54,630 bases of DNA from CANLBN01 sp050298695 (GTDB lineage Bacteria; Pseudomonadota; Gammaproteobacteria; Pseudomonadales; Cellvibrionaceae), in contig JBNKUQ010000011.1 in NCBI GenBank assembly GCA_050298695.1, positions 1 through 54,630 on the forward strand, in the 5' to 3' direction. The translations under genes were made by a program, and so were the position numbers. The first letter of the stretch is position 1. The number at the start of each line of letters is the position of its first letter. Positions 26,945-34,642 of the stretch are shown in pieces. The notes below the pieces were generated by a model that did not search any database, was not told where the DNA came from, and saw only the letters and a list, made by a program, of their open reading frames with translations.

Positions 26945-27078
26945 AGTTGAAATTCAATGGGTGTGTTGTCAGTGCTAATGAGCATCCTACTGACTGCAGC
27001 TGTTTTTTAATATAGCCAGAAGTGGTTAGCGTATTTCTTATTAATATTTTAAGGTGCTGATAAAAGCTAAGAAGCTAA

Positions 27079-27102
27079 AAAGCCTTGTAAAAACAAGGCT
27101 TT
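27079..27102 (-). terminator. Terminator after fdxA
   Basis: AAAGCCTTGT, loop of four A, ACAAGGCTTT form a perfect 10-bp stem. On the minus strand it is followed by a T-run and lies 16 bases beyond the fdxA stop. Confidence 0.85.
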
Positions 27103-27117
27103 AAAAGGGGAGGGTAT

Positions 27118-27441
27118 TTAGCGCTCTAAATATTGTAATTTGCCTTCTACTCCATCCCATTCTTCTGCATCTTCAGGTGCATCTTTCTTTTCGGTAATGT
27201 TCGGCCAAGTTTCTGCGAGTTCGGCATTGAGTTCTAGAAATGCTTCTTGCCCTTCCGGCAGTTCGTCTTCTGAAAAAATGGCGTCAACAGGGCATTCTGG
27301 CTCGCATAGAGCGCAATCTATGCATTCGTCAGGATGAATGACGAGAAAGTTGGGGCCTTCATAAAAACAATCGACAGGACATACCTCAACGCAGTCAGTA
27401 TGCTTACATTTAATACAATTTTCGCCAACAACAAAAGTCAT
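27118..27441 (-). CDS. fdxA: Ferredoxin FdxA (7Fe type)
   Basis: FdxA is a small cytoplasmic electron carrier with one [3Fe-4S] and one [4Fe-4S] cluster. The 107-residue protein opens MTFVVGENCIKCKHTDCVEV and shows the cysteine sets CIKCKHTDCVEVCPVDC and CIDCALCEPECPVDAIF, followed by the acidic C-terminal extension of this family. ATG 27441 is chosen because it fits the family length and has GGAG about ten bases upstream; a TTG three codons earlier is too close to that site. Its place next to mutS on the minus strand, downstream of rpoS, is common in Pseudomonas-like genomes. Confidence 0.95.
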   Translation of the reverse strand: MTFVVGENCIKCKHTDCVEVCPVDCFYEGPNFLVIHPDECIDCALCEPECPVDAIFSEDELPEGQEAFLELNAELAETWPNITEKKDAPEDAEEWDGVEGKLQYLER

Positions 27442-27689
27442 GGTGGCCAAACTCCTCTAAATCTTATAGTCATATGTGCAAACATACGTAGCTGCACAAA
27501 GGCGGCATTCTAGCAGTTTTTAAGTCTGGGGTTAAAGCGCTATCGCACTGGAATTTTAGATAAGATATTGCAGTTTTATTAATGATTATCAGTGTCGCAT
27601 GCTATCACGGACGATCAAGTAAGCATAAGCTTCGCTCTGTTCCAATTTAAAATAAGTCTAGGCATGGAAAAACTATCTGATCGCTTTCG

Positions 27690-30311
27690 CTAGCATATTT
27701 TCTTTAAATGATAAATCAAGTCCAAGGCTTGTCGTGGAGTCAATTCATCGGCGTCAACCTTTTCTAGTGCCTCAAGGGCAGCGTGCTTAGGGCTGCTAAA
27801 CAACTCTGTTTGTAGAGGGGTTGTTTTTGTATTCGTCGGAGGCTTGTTATCGTTTTGTCCGTTAGTACCATTGGTGTGGCTGTGGGGGTGTTCACCTTGT
27901 TCAAGTAAGGTGAGTTGATGCTGTGCTTCGCGAATGACACCTTGTGGTATGCCAGCAAGTTTGGCAACCTGTAAGCCATAACTCTGACTCGCCGGTCCAG
28001 ATTGAATATGGTAAAGAAACACAATACTGTCATTGTGTTCAGTTGCTGATAAATGAACATTGCACATATTGGGACATTGCTCAGGTAGGCTAGTAATTTC
28101 AAAATAGTGGGTGGCAAATAAACAAAGGGCATCAATTTGCTTGGCAAGGTACTCAGCGCAAGCCCAAGCGAGAGATAAACCATCAAAAGTGCTGGTTCCT
28201 CGTCCAATTTCATCCATCAAGACCAGGCTTTTATTGGTAGCGTTTTGGAGGATCGTGGCTGTTTCGGTCATTTCCACCATAAAGGTAGAGCGTCCACCCG
28301 CAAGATCGTCGGATGAGCCGATACGGGTAAAAATGCGATCAACGATACCAATTTTAGCGGCTTTTGCCGGAACATAACTGCCTGTGTGTGCTAGCAAGGT
28401 AATCAGAGCCGTTTGTCGCATATAAGTCGATTTACCACCCATGTTGGGTCCGGTGATAATCAGCATGCTTTGCTTATCGTTAAGGTTGGTGTCATTGGGA
28501 ACAAAGGGGGTGCTGTGGTTGAGAACTTTTTCTACAACGGGGTGACGCCCATCACTAATGGCGATACCACGTTCGTCTTGAAGTTCTGGGCAGGAGAAGT
28601 TCAGCTCATCGGCACACTCAGCAAAGTTATTCAATACATCAAGTTCAGCAATGGCTTCGGAAGAAAGCTGTAAGCGTTGCAACTCTTCATTGAGCTTTTC
28701 GATTAGCTCATCATACAAGGCTTTTTCTCGTGACAGTGCGCGACTTTTGGCGGAGAGGGCTTTATCTTCAAACTCCTTGAGTTCAGGTGTGATAAAACGC
28801 TCAGCATTCTTAAGGGTTTGTCGTCGGATATAGTGAGCCGGTGCTTTATCGGATTGGCCCCGACTGATTTCAATATAGTATCCATGCACACGGTTATAGC
28901 CGACTTTAAGCGTGCTTATTCCTGTTTGCTGTTTTTCCTGAGTTTCTAAATCAATCAAAAACTGCCCGGCATTACTACTCAAGCTGCGCAACTCGTCTAG
29001 TTCGCTATCGTAACCTTCTGCTATAACGCCGCCGTCTCGAATAACGACAGGAGGACTATCTACGATGGCGCGGTCTAATAACATCACTGTATCGTCAAAG
29101 GTGCCAATATTATGGGCAAGCTCCTGTAAACGGGGGGAGTTGTGTTCTGCCAGTAAACTTTGTAGCTGGGGATACACCGCTAGCGATAAACCCAGGCGAG
29201 AAAGGTCTCGAGGACGAGCCGAGCGTAAGGCAATGCGCCCTAGAATTCTTTCTAAATCACCGATGACTTTGAGTTGGACTTTGATTAACTCAAAACGGTA
29301 GTTCTCAAGCAAGCTGCTGATCGCCTGCTGCCTGGCTTCTAGGGTATCCCGTTGGCGTAGAGGCCGGTTTAGCCATCGACATAAGAGACGGCTACCCATG
29401 CAAGTGGACGCTTTATTGAGCAGCTGAAATAGGGTATTACTTTCTCCGCCATTTAAGTTGGTATCAATTTCAAGATTGCGACGTGTTGCCGCATCCATAA
29501 CAACGGCGTGATCACGATCTTCCTTTTGAATACGGTGGATATGGGGAAGGGCAGTCCTTTGAGTTTCTTTCACATAGCCTAAAATACATCCCGCAGCCCC
29601 CAAGGCAGTGGGTACGGTTTCACAATTAAAGGCTTGTAAATTTTGTGTAGAGAATTGTTCGCACAGAAGTCGCTCGGCGGTATCCAGCTCGAATTCCCAA
29701 TTAGGGCGATAGCGTAAACCCGTAAAATTGTCGAGAAAGCGATATGATTCAAGGGTCTGGGTCACTAATAGTTCCGCAGGATTTAAGCGCTGTAGCTCGG
29801 CGGTAAGCGCTTCATCACCTTCAACCTCTAGGACATAAAAGCGTCCACTTCCAACATCAAGATAGGCGATGCCGAATCGGTCGATGGTGGCTGAATAGTT
29901 CACGGCGACTAATAGATTATCTCGCCCCGCATGCATCAGCGCCTCATCGGTCACGGTACCGGGTGTAACGACTCGCATGACCTTGCGTTCAACAGGACCT
30001 TTGCTGGTGGCCGGGTCACCAATTTGTTCGCAAATAGCGACAGATTCACCGGCTTGGACTAATTTAGCGAGATAGCCATCGGCTGCGTGGTAAGGAATCC
30101 CTGCCATAGGAATGGGCTCGCCTGCCGACTTGCCTCGGGCGGTGAGGGTTATGTCGAGTAGCTCTGATACCTTTTTGGCATCGTCAAAAAAGAGCTCATA
30201 AAAATCGCCCATGCGGTAAAACACCAGCTCTTGAGGATGCTCTGCCTTGATTTTGAGGTATTGCGCCATCATGGGCGTGTGTTGAGTATTGACAGAGATG
30301 CTTGTGGACAT
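27690..30311 (-). CDS. mutS: DNA mismatch repair protein MutS
   Basis: MutS recognises mispaired or looped bases and starts methyl-directed repair with MutL. The 873-residue protein has the mismatch-contact motif GDFYELFFDDA in domain I (about residues 36-46) and long lever and clamp regions. The C-terminal ATPase has Walker A TGPNMGGKSTYMRQ (around residue 620), Walker B VLMDEIGRGTSTFDGLS and ATHYFEIT. A glutamine/asparagine/threonine-rich linker precedes the C-terminal helix-turn-helix used for tetramer formation. Length matches E. coli (853). It follows no obvious operon partner; about 240 bases separate it from fdxA. Confidence 0.98.
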   Translation of the reverse strand: MSTSISVNTQHTPMMAQYLKIKAEHPQELVFYRMGDFYELFFDDAKKVSELLDITLTARGKSAGEPIPMAGIPYHAADGYLAKLVQAGESVAICEQIGDPATSKGPVERKVMRVVTPGTVTDEALMHAGRDNLLVAVNYSATIDRFGIAYLDVGSGRFYVLEVEGDEALTAELQRLNPAELLVTQTLESYRFLDNFTGLRYRPNWEFELDTAERLLCEQFSTQNLQAFNCETVPTALGAAGCILGYVKETQRTALPHIHRIQKEDRDHAVVMDAATRRNLEIDTNLNGGESNTLFQLLNKASTCMGSRLLCRWLNRPLRQRDTLEARQQAISSLLENYRFELIKVQLKVIGDLERILGRIALRSARPRDLSRLGLSLAVYPQLQSLLAEHNSPRLQELAHNIGTFDDTVMLLDRAIVDSPPVVIRDGGVIAEGYDSELDELRSLSSNAGQFLIDLETQEKQQTGISTLKVGYNRVHGYYIEISRGQSDKAPAHYIRRQTLKNAERFITPELKEFEDKALSAKSRALSREKALYDELIEKLNEELQRLQLSSEAIAELDVLNNFAECADELNFSCPELQDERGIAISDGRHPVVEKVLNHSTPFVPNDTNLNDKQSMLIITGPNMGGKSTYMRQTALITLLAHTGSYVPAKAAKIGIVDRIFTRIGSSDDLAGGRSTFMVEMTETATILQNATNKSLVLMDEIGRGTSTFDGLSLAWACAEYLAKQIDALCLFATHYFEITSLPEQCPNMCNVHLSATEHNDSIVFLYHIQSGPASQSYGLQVAKLAGIPQGVIREAQHQLTLLEQGEHPHSHTNGTNGQNDNKPPTNTKTTPLQTELFSSPKHAALEALEKVDADELTPRQALDLIYHLKKIC

Positions 30312-30556
30312 AGGGGTAGGCTTAGTGAGTCTTCAAAAGAGAGCCATTCTAAGGCCAGGCATACTCACAGGCAACTCTCACTCCCTCTTTATTGTTAGAT
30401 TGCTCGGCTTTTGATAATAATGATGTTTTCAATTGTGATAGACCGATACTTTAATGAATTTCGCACAATAAATTTTTAATAAAGATAACGACAAGTAACG
30501 TCATTTCTCAGAAACTATCTATACTTTGTAAATTACAACAGTATAAACCTGTATTT

Positions 30557-31879
30557 ATGACTATTAATCGTGCCTTAATCATCGATAATACTAAACTCAC
30601 TCACACGGTGACATCTAGCTTCCTTGTTGAGCTGGAGATAGAGTTTGATATCGCTCGTACAGAGTCAATGAGTTGGCAGTTAATTAGGCAGCAAAGTAGT
30701 CCCTATGATTTAGTCTTGGTATCGAGAGCAACTCTAGGTCATGATTTAGGGTTGTTTGTTTCCCGTTTCCGTGCCTTGCGTGGATATGTCTCAGTCCCTC
30801 TCATTTTGTTGCTAAATGAACGTGGTCAGGAAAACTATATTCAGTCTTTGTATATCAAAGGGTTTACGCAAGTATTTAGTCGACAAGAGTTTGATTTGCT
30901 GAAAGACTATATTGAACAAAATCAAACGCGTAACACCTTTCAAGAGTCTCATCGAAATAAAGTGATAGTTATAGAAGATGACTTGGCACAGCAACTGACT
31001 GTTCAGGCTATTCTCGAAGAAAATTTGTGTGAATGCTTTTGCTTCAACTCAGCAGAAGAGGCGCTTGAAAAGATTGGTGATATCAATCCGCATTTGATCA
31101 CTTGTGATTTCTTCTTAGGCGGAAAAATGACTGTCATGGATTTTGTTTGCAATGTCCGTCAGGCCAATAAAGAGTGGTCTCAAGTCCCTATTATGGTGAT
31201 GACGGGTTTAGATGATGCGACTCGCAAATACGAATTAGTTCGATCTGGTGTTAACGATTATATTGCAAAACCGATCGATCCTCTGGAATTAACGGTTAGA
31301 GCCGGAAACTTGATTCGTTATAAACACTTGCTTGATAAAGTGGAGCAGCAAAAAAAAGAAATACACTACTTGGCTATGCATGACCAATTAACCGGCGTTT
31401 ATAATCGCCACTTTTTATCAGAGCAGGTAAAAATAAATATCAGTAATGCGCACCGCCATAATACTCCCTTCTCAATAGTGATGTTAGATATTGATTTTTT
31501 TAAAAAAATTAATGATCAGTATGGGCATAATGTTGGCGACTCTGTTTTGAAGTCAGTGGCAAATTTGTTAAAAAAAAATATGCGTTCTGGCGATATAGTT
31601 GTCCGTTTAGGCGGGGAAGAGTTCCTAATTTTGCTTAATCGTTGTGATTTGACCGCTGCAATTAAAAAAGCCGAATCATTGCGTATTCAAATTGAAGCCT
31701 TGGCATTATCTGGTGTAAAAGTTTCGGCCAGTTTTGGCGTTGCCCAGTTAAGAGAGGGACGGGATGATTATGAATCACTCTTTAAAGTTGCCGATCAGGC
31801 TGTATATGAAGCAAAAGAATCCGGCCGCAACTGTGTAAAATCGGAGCCTCTTCCTGATTCAGAAGTTAATAAAAAATAG
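30557..31879 (+). CDS. Diguanylate cyclase with two receiver domains
   Basis: The 440-residue protein has a first receiver-like domain (about 4-120) in which the phospho-acceptor position is not Asp (DLVLVSRA). A complete second receiver follows (about 134-252; acidic EDD, Asp184 in ITCDFFLGG, VMTG, and Lys in IAKPIDP). The GGDEF domain (about 275-430) has active-site GGEEF (352-356) and the inhibitory RxxD site RSGD (343-346). It should make cyclic di-GMP under phosphorylation control and be inhibited by its product. It has no kinase neighbour and is inserted between mutS and pncC, usually close together. Cyclic di-GMP is the usual control signal for LapA-type adhesion, coded further along. 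Confidence 0.93.
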   Translation: MTINRALIIDNTKLTHTVTSSFLVELEIEFDIARTESMSWQLIRQQSSPYDLVLVSRATLGHDLGLFVSRFRALRGYVSVPLILLLNERGQENYIQSLYIKGFTQVFSRQEFDLLKDYIEQNQTRNTFQESHRNKVIVIEDDLAQQLTVQAILEENLCECFCFNSAEEALEKIGDINPHLITCDFFLGGKMTVMDFVCNVRQANKEWSQVPIMVMTGLDDATRKYELVRSGVNDYIAKPIDPLELTVRAGNLIRYKHLLDKVEQQKKEIHYLAMHDQLTGVYNRHFLSEQVKINISNAHRHNTPFSIVMLDIDFFKKINDQYGHNVGDSVLKSVANLLKKNMRSGDIVVRLGGEEFLILLNRCDLTAAIKKAESLRIQIEALALSGVKVSASFGVAQLREGRDDYESLFKVADQAVYEAKESGRNCVKSEPLPDSEVNKK

Positions 31880-32009
31880 TCAATAGTTTCTCTTGGTATG
31901 ACGGCAATATATCCATAAGAGTTTTCTCTCTTTTCAGTTTTTCAATTCCCTGAAACCCCCATTATTTTGTTATCATCACTGACTTTCATTTTGATTGAGA
32001 GCAACTCCC

Positions 32010-32516
32010 ATGATGACACGCCAAGAATTTTTAGAGGCACTAGCTGTCGAGCTTGGTCAGCTTATGCTTTCTCGTCAGTGGTTACTTGTGACCGCTGAAT
32101 CCTGTACGGGGGGTGGTCTGGCGCATGTAATTACCTCTATTCCAGGGTGTTCACAGTGGTTTGATCAAGGATTTATTACTTACAGTAATGCCTCTAAAAA
32201 ACAGCAGTTGGGGGTTGAATCTGCATTGCTGGAAAAAAATGGTGCTGTCAGTGGTGGAGTGGCTGTTGCCATGGCTGAAGGGGCTCTGAAAAAAAGTGGT
32301 GCCAATGCTGCGATTGCCATCACGGGGATTGCCGGCCCTGATGGTGGCTCGCAGGAAAAACCTGTAGGAACCGTCTGGATTGCTTGGTCAATTCGTGGCG
32401 TCAAAACCTTCAGCCTATTATTTCAACTGGGTGAAACTCGTGAAGAGATCCGCAATCAAGCGATTGAAGAGGCATTCAAGGGTTTAATTAACGTTTTGAA
32501 AAAAAACACTGTATAA
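32010..32516 (+). CDS. pncC: Nicotinamide-nucleotide amidohydrolase PncC (CinA C-terminal type)
   Basis: PncC deamidates NMN to nicotinate mononucleotide, recycling NMN released by NAD-dependent DNA ligase. The product is about 168 residues, only the C-terminal half of full-length CinA, as in E. coli PncC. It has the family motifs TAESCTGGGLAHVITSIPG, GFITYSN and AITGIAGPDGGSQEKPVGTVW. ATG 32010 (or 32013) is preferred over TTG 31995. It directly precedes recA, the usual arrangement. Confidence 0.93.
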   Translation: MMTRQEFLEALAVELGQLMLSRQWLLVTAESCTGGGLAHVITSIPGCSQWFDQGFITYSNASKKQQLGVESALLEKNGAVSGGVAVAMAEGALKKSGANAAIAITGIAGPDGGSQEKPVGTVWIAWSIRGVKTFSLLFQLGETREEIRNQAIEEAFKGLINVLKKNTV

Positions 32517-32526
32517 AATTATAGTG

Positions 32527-32542
32527 CTGGTTGTGCGTACAG
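32527..32542. promoter_or_regulatory. Possible LexA (SOS) box upstream of recA
   Basis: CTGGTTGTGCGTACAG fits the CTG-N10-CAG form of gammaproteobacterial LexA sites and lies 63 bases before the recA start. A second half-site, CTGTAT at 32551, is followed by CAG at a spacing of nine, one short of the rule. The location is right for SOS control, but the inner bases depart from the AT-rich consensus. Confidence 0.45.
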
Positions 32543-32604
32543 TGCTATTACTGTATAGTCGCCAGCAAGTTTGATAAAACATCCATCACAAACCGAGGTG
32601 AACT

Positions 32605-33642
32605 ATGGATTCTAATAAAGACAAAGCATTACAAGCGGCACTAACCCAGATAGAGAGGCAGTTTGGTAAAGGAACGGTTATGCGCATGGGCGATAAGGAA
32701 TTAGTAAAAATTCCCTCTATCTCTACAGGTTCTTTGGGTTTAGATGTGGCTCTAGGCATTGGTGGTTTACCTAGAGGCCGAATTGTCGAGATCTATGGGC
32801 CTGAATCCTCCGGTAAAACAACATTGACATTGCAAGTTATTGCAGAGGCGCAGAGGGCTGGTGGGACTTGCGCATTTATTGATGCGGAGCACGCACTAGA
32901 CCCCATTTATGCTGAAAAACTAGGAGTCAATGTCGATGATCTTGTTATTTCTCAACCCGATACTGGTGAGCAAGCTTTAGAAGTTTCCGACATGCTGGTT
33001 CGCTCTGGTGCAATTGATGTTTTAGTTGTCGATTCGGTCGCTGCACTAACGCCTAAGGCTGAAATAGAAGGCGATATGGGGGATCATCATGTTGGTTTGC
33101 AAGCACGTCTGATGTCTCAAGCTTTAAGAAAAATTACCGGCAACATTAAAAATGCCAATTGCTTGGTTATTTTTATCAATCAGATTCGTATGAAGATTGG
33201 CGTGATGTTTGGTAACCCTGAAACGACAACCGGGGGTAATGCCCTGAAATTTTACTCTTCTGTTCGTTTGGATATTCGCCGTACAGGTGCAGTTAAGGAC
33301 GGTGAAGAGGTAATAGGTTCCGAGACCCGTGTAAAAGTTGTAAAAAATAAAGTGGCCCCACCGTTTAAACAAACAGAATTTCAGATCATGTATGGCTCCG
33401 GCATTAATCGTATGGGAGAAATTATTGATTATGGTGTAAAGCTGGAAATGATTGATAAAGCAGGTGCTTGGTATAGTTACAAAGGTGAAAAAATTGGCCA
33501 AGGTAAAAATAACGTGGCTAAGTTTTTACAAGAACGTCCCGAGATTGCTGAAGAGCTTGAGCTAGCCATCCGTGCCCAATTACTTCCAGAGACTAGCGCT
33601 AAATCATCCGAAAATGTTGTCGAAATGGTAACTGATGCTTAG
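32605..33642 (+). CDS. recA: Recombinase RecA
   Basis: RecA forms filaments on single-stranded DNA, carries out strand exchange and triggers LexA self-cleavage. The 345-residue protein shows Walker A GPESSGKTTLTLQ, AFIDAEHALDP, Walker B VLVVDSVAALTPKAEIEGD, the DNA-binding loop 1 GDHHVGLQARLMSQALRK, and FINQIRMKIGVMFGNPETTT. The acidic C-terminal tail is short. GAGGTG lies just upstream of the ATG. It is followed after 8 bases by recX. Confidence 0.98.
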   Translation: MDSNKDKALQAALTQIERQFGKGTVMRMGDKELVKIPSISTGSLGLDVALGIGGLPRGRIVEIYGPESSGKTTLTLQVIAEAQRAGGTCAFIDAEHALDPIYAEKLGVNVDDLVISQPDTGEQALEVSDMLVRSGAIDVLVVDSVAALTPKAEIEGDMGDHHVGLQARLMSQALRKITGNIKNANCLVIFINQIRMKIGVMFGNPETTTGGNALKFYSSVRLDIRRTGAVKDGEEVIGSETRVKVVKNKVAPPFKQTEFQIMYGSGINRMGEIIDYGVKLEMIDKAGAWYSYKGEKIGQGKNNVAKFLQERPEIAEELELAIRAQLLPETSAKSSENVVEMVTDA

Positions 33643-33650
33643 GTTTTTCT

Positions 33651-34166
33651 ATGAATACTCAGCTTAATTCCAGCAATTTTGATTCGAAGTTCAACGATTC
33701 TAATAAGATAGAATCCGATACAATTAAGCGGATTAAAAACATTGCATTGAATTATCTGGCTAGGCGTGAATACTCACGCCTAGAGCTTTATCAAAGGCTT
33801 GTGACGAAAGGTTTTCAGTCTGGAGATATTCAGTTTGTGCTGGAGTACCTTCATGCGCAGGGTTATCAAAGTGATGAGCGTTTTGCAGAATCTTACATTC
33901 GATCTCGTATCAATGCGGGAGATGGTCCTTTCAAAATTAAAATTTCCCTTCGGGCAAAAGGTATTTGTGATAGTTTGGCTTTGGCGGTTTTTGATAAGCT
34001 AAATATTGATTGGTTTGAACGTGTTCGAGTTGTCAGAGCCAAACGCTTTGGTGATGCTATCTCGGAAGACATTACTGAAACGGTTAAACAGGCGCGTTAC
34101 CTCAAAAATAAGGGCTTTTATCAAGACCATATCAATACCGTGATCACCACACCTCTACATAATTAA
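33651..34166 (+). CDS. recX: Regulatory protein RecX
   Basis: RecX limits RecA filament growth. The 171-residue protein has a variable polar N terminus (1-25) followed by the three-helix repeats of the family: ALNYLARREYSRLELYQRL, VLEYLHAQGYQSDERFAESY and IRSRINAGDGPFKIKISLRAKGI. Its place directly after recA fits. The first 25 residues are unusually rich in Asn, Ser and Asp, and a start further inside (no good candidate seen) cannot be excluded. Confidence 0.92.
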   Translation: MNTQLNSSNFDSKFNDSNKIESDTIKRIKNIALNYLARREYSRLELYQRLVTKGFQSGDIQFVLEYLHAQGYQSDERFAESYIRSRINAGDGPFKIKISLRAKGICDSLALAVFDKLNIDWFERVRVVRAKRFGDAISEDITETVKQARYLKNKGFYQDHINTVITTPLHN

Positions 34167-34198
34167 TAGACAATTTTTTCGCCTGAAACTATAATCGC

Positions 34199-34480
34199 GC
34201 CTGCTAAAGGTGCCTGCAGCTATACTTTCACTATATTTATAGTGTGTAGGGTAAACGGGAAGACTGGTGCAAAACCAGCGCTGCCCCCGCAACGGTAAGT
34301 ATTTTATTAAGGGTGCCTCTAAAATTAGCATTTTTGTTTGTTGGCAAGGTGTGGGTGCACGGAAAAGCACAGTGTATGCAGTATACATGAGCATTTGAGT
34401 GCGACCGCAACGCCGCAAATGGACAAAAGGCAATTTCTAGAGGCACCCCCTTAAATAATACGAGTCCGATACCGGCCTTA
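34199..34480 (+). ncRNA. Cobalamin (B12) riboswitch upstream of btuB
   Basis: The conserved aptamer blocks are readable: AAAGGTGCCTGC near 34206, AAACGGGAAGACTGGTGCAA at about 34252, CCAGCGCTGCCCCCGCAACG (the B12 box), and the closing GAGTCCGATACCGGCC at 34462. The two core parts are separated by an inserted 148-base inverted-repeat element (34307-34454). About 160 bases of leader follow before the btuB start; it contains a GAGGC-TATT-GCCTC hairpin (34568-34581) that could belong to the expression platform. It should reduce expression of the following cobalamin genes when adenosylcobalamin or a related form is bound. Confidence 0.92.
34307..34454. mobile_element. MITE-like inverted-repeat element inside the B12 riboswitch
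   Basis: TTAAGGGTGCCTCTA (34307-34321) and TAGAGGCACCC plus CCTTAA (34438-34454) are terminal inverted repeats, 11 exact bases plus the TTAA ends. The 115-base interior is GC-richer and has no gene. Removing the element and one TTAA leaves GTATT-TTATTAAAT-AATAC, a small hairpin joining the two aptamer halves. That is what an insertion with a TTAA (or TA) target duplication would leave. No transposase is coded, so it would be a non-autonomous element. Confidence 0.7.
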
Positions 34481-34642
34481 AGCGTTCGAACGATGGAGCG
34501 GAGGGCTACCATCCAAGTGTCGGTTATCTGAATTATATTTTTTGCCCCGTGCAATAATGTTTCTGTTGAGGCTATTGCCTCTGTTCCCGCTCTTGTTTCC
34601 TCCCTCAATCGCCTTTTCATTTTTCAGGCCATTGAGATTTGT

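Noticed and set aside
26945..27117. Possible RsmZ-like small RNA near fdxA, as in Pseudomonas
   Set aside because: The region lacks repeated GGA-loop hairpins; the only clear structure is the fdxA terminator.
32551..32565. CTGTAT...CAG as a second LexA box before recA
   Set aside because: The spacing between CTG and CAG is nine rather than ten; only the 32527-32542 site fits the rule.
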